Shown here: piece by piece, positions 61,966 through 64,000 of the stretch
How the letters are laid out: every line of letters begins with the position of its first letter
Position numbering within the stretch: the first letter of the stretch is position 1
Assembly: GCF_003148805.1 (NCBI RefSeq)
Contig: NZ_QGGX01000011.1
Span: 1 to 64,000, forward strand
DNA: 64,000 nt
Reading direction: 5' to 3'
Origin: Aminobacter sp. AP02
Lineage (GTDB): Bacteria; Pseudomonadota; Alphaproteobacteria; Rhizobiales; Rhizobiaceae
Made by a program: the position numbers and the translations under genes
Notes under the pieces: generated by a model
What the model was told of the DNA's origin: nothing
The model's input: the letters and a program-made list of their open reading frames with translations, nothing else
The model's database searches: none

Positions 61966-61972
61966 CGAAGCC

Positions 61973-62584
61973 ATGAGCGAAATCCGCCATATCGTCTACG
62001 ACATCGGCAAGGTTCTGATCCACTACGACCCCGACCTGCCTTTCAGCCGCATCATCCCCGATCCGGTCGAGCGCCGCTGGTTCTTCGACAATGTCTGCAC
62101 CAGCGAGTGGAACATCGAACAGGATCGCGGCCGCACCTGGGAAGAGGCCGAAGCGCTGCTGATCGCCGATTTTCCCGAGCATGAAAACAGTATCCGTGCC
62201 TTCCGCCTGCACTGGCACGACATGGTGCCGCACGCCTATGACGACTCCGTTGCCTTGATGGAAGGCCTCGTCGCCGCCGGCCACGACGTAACCATGCTGA
62301 CCAACTGGGCCTCGGACACGTTCCGCGAGGCGCGCGGCCGCTTTCCGTTCCTCGAAAGGCCGCGTGGGGTCACGGTTTCCGGCGACGTTGGCCTGATCAA
62401 GCCCGACCGCCGCATCTACGACCTTCATGTCGCGTCATTCGATCTCGACCCGAAGGCATCGCTGTTCATCGACGACAGCCAGAAGAACGTGAACGCCGCC
62501 ATCGACGCCGGCTGGCAGGCGGTGCTGTTCACAAATGCGAAAACGCTCGAGGCGGACCTCGAGCGTCTCGGGATCGGACGGTGA
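61973..62584 (+). CDS. HAD-family hydrolase
   Basis: The 203-residue protein has the haloacid dehalogenase motifs. Motif I, IVYDIGKVLIHYD near residue 7, holds the nucleophile Asp, but the usual D-x-D is D-I-G, so phosphatase activity may differ. Motif II is MLTNWASD near 103, and GLIKPDRRIYD with the lysine, then FIDDSQKNVNAA, complete the set. The pattern is like the YihX/epoxide-hydrolase-N group. It starts seven bases after mutY and is probably cotranscribed. The substrate is unknown. Confidence 0.85.
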   Translation: MSEIRHIVYDIGKVLIHYDPDLPFSRIIPDPVERRWFFDNVCTSEWNIEQDRGRTWEEAEALLIADFPEHENSIRAFRLHWHDMVPHAYDDSVALMEGLVAAGHDVTMLTNWASDTFREARGRFPFLERPRGVTVSGDVGLIKPDRRIYDLHVASFDLDPKASLFIDDSQKNVNAAIDAGWQAVLFTNAKTLEADLERLGIGR

Positions 62585-62745
62585 CTGGAAACCGGCCGAT
62601 CGGCGAACCCGGACTGGCTAAGACGGCTGCCGGAATTCGAGCTTCGTTCGCGGGATTGGAATTAGCACTCTCCAGAGCGGACCGATCGTAGCGCCCGAGC
62701 AGCCGCGCCGGATGCCCTTACTGGCCCAGCGCGACGCTTGATCGT

Positions 62746-63900
<1,155 letters not shown>

Positions 63901-64000
63901 TTACTGTTTACTCGCCGTTATGGTTACCGATCAGCGTAAACAATTGATGAAGCGGGCCTTCCAATTTGCGGATCGGGCCAGAATGGTGTAATCGCCGCGC

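Overview
The window reads as a chromosomal stretch of a high-GC alphaproteobacterium of the order Hyphomicrobiales (Rhizobiales), most like Mesorhizobium, Aminobacter or a relative in the Phyllobacteriaceae. The basis is the succinoglycan-type exo genes in rhizobial order (exoX divergent from exoY-exoF-exoQ), an frcBCA-frcR-frcK fructose locus, the cell-cycle methyltransferase CcrM, a pyruvate phosphate dikinase, and the block mutY / DUF721 / dsbA-like / smc. This is inferred from protein character only; no database was searched. About 52 protein genes and one tRNA are supported. No insertion sequence, CRISPR array or prophage was seen.

Layout. 1-7.1 kb: exopolysaccharide genes (nucleotide-sugar dehydrogenase fragment, ExoK-type glycanase, a small coiled-coil protein, ExoU-type glycosyltransferase, ExoX-type repressor; then exoY, exoF, exoQ divergently). 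7.2-12.6 kb: an oligopeptide ABC importer (oppA, oppB, oppC, fused oppDF). 12.7-25.5 kb: a seven-gene glycogen operon, glgP-glgB-glgC-glgA-pgm-glgX-GH13 glucosidase, with many touching or overlapping start and stop codons. 25.7-31.5 kb: frcB-frcC-frcA divergent from frcR-fucU-frcK, with a symmetric operator candidate between them. 31.7-39.3 kb: sugar-nucleotide and sulfate-activation genes (DegT aminotransferase, cysQ, cysNC, cysD, UDP-glucuronate epimerase) with an orphan tail-spike-like DUF2793 protein. 39.3-46.3 kb: bioY, a metallo-hydrolase, an acyl-CoA ligase, a polysaccharide deacetylase and an orphan nucleotidyltransferase-fold gene preceded by two matching palindromes. 46.4-50 kb: ppdK, a glyoxalase-fold protein and tRNA-Gln(TTG). 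50-55 kb: an RND efflux pump with its TetR regulator and a clear operator. 55-64 kb: housekeeping genes (GT25 enzyme, smc, dsbA-like, DUF721, mutY, HAD phosphatase, ccrM).

The genes combine into a carbon-storage and surface-polysaccharide theme. Fructose and peptides are imported, hexose phosphate passes through pgm to ADP-glucose and glycogen or to UDP-sugars, and these feed exopolysaccharide and lipopolysaccharide synthesis. PPDK links this to gluconeogenesis. The observations most worth following up are the fructose-operon mutarotase, the nucleotidyltransferase gene with its tandem palindromes, the sulfate-activation set without a reductase, and the DUF2793/beta-helix protein.
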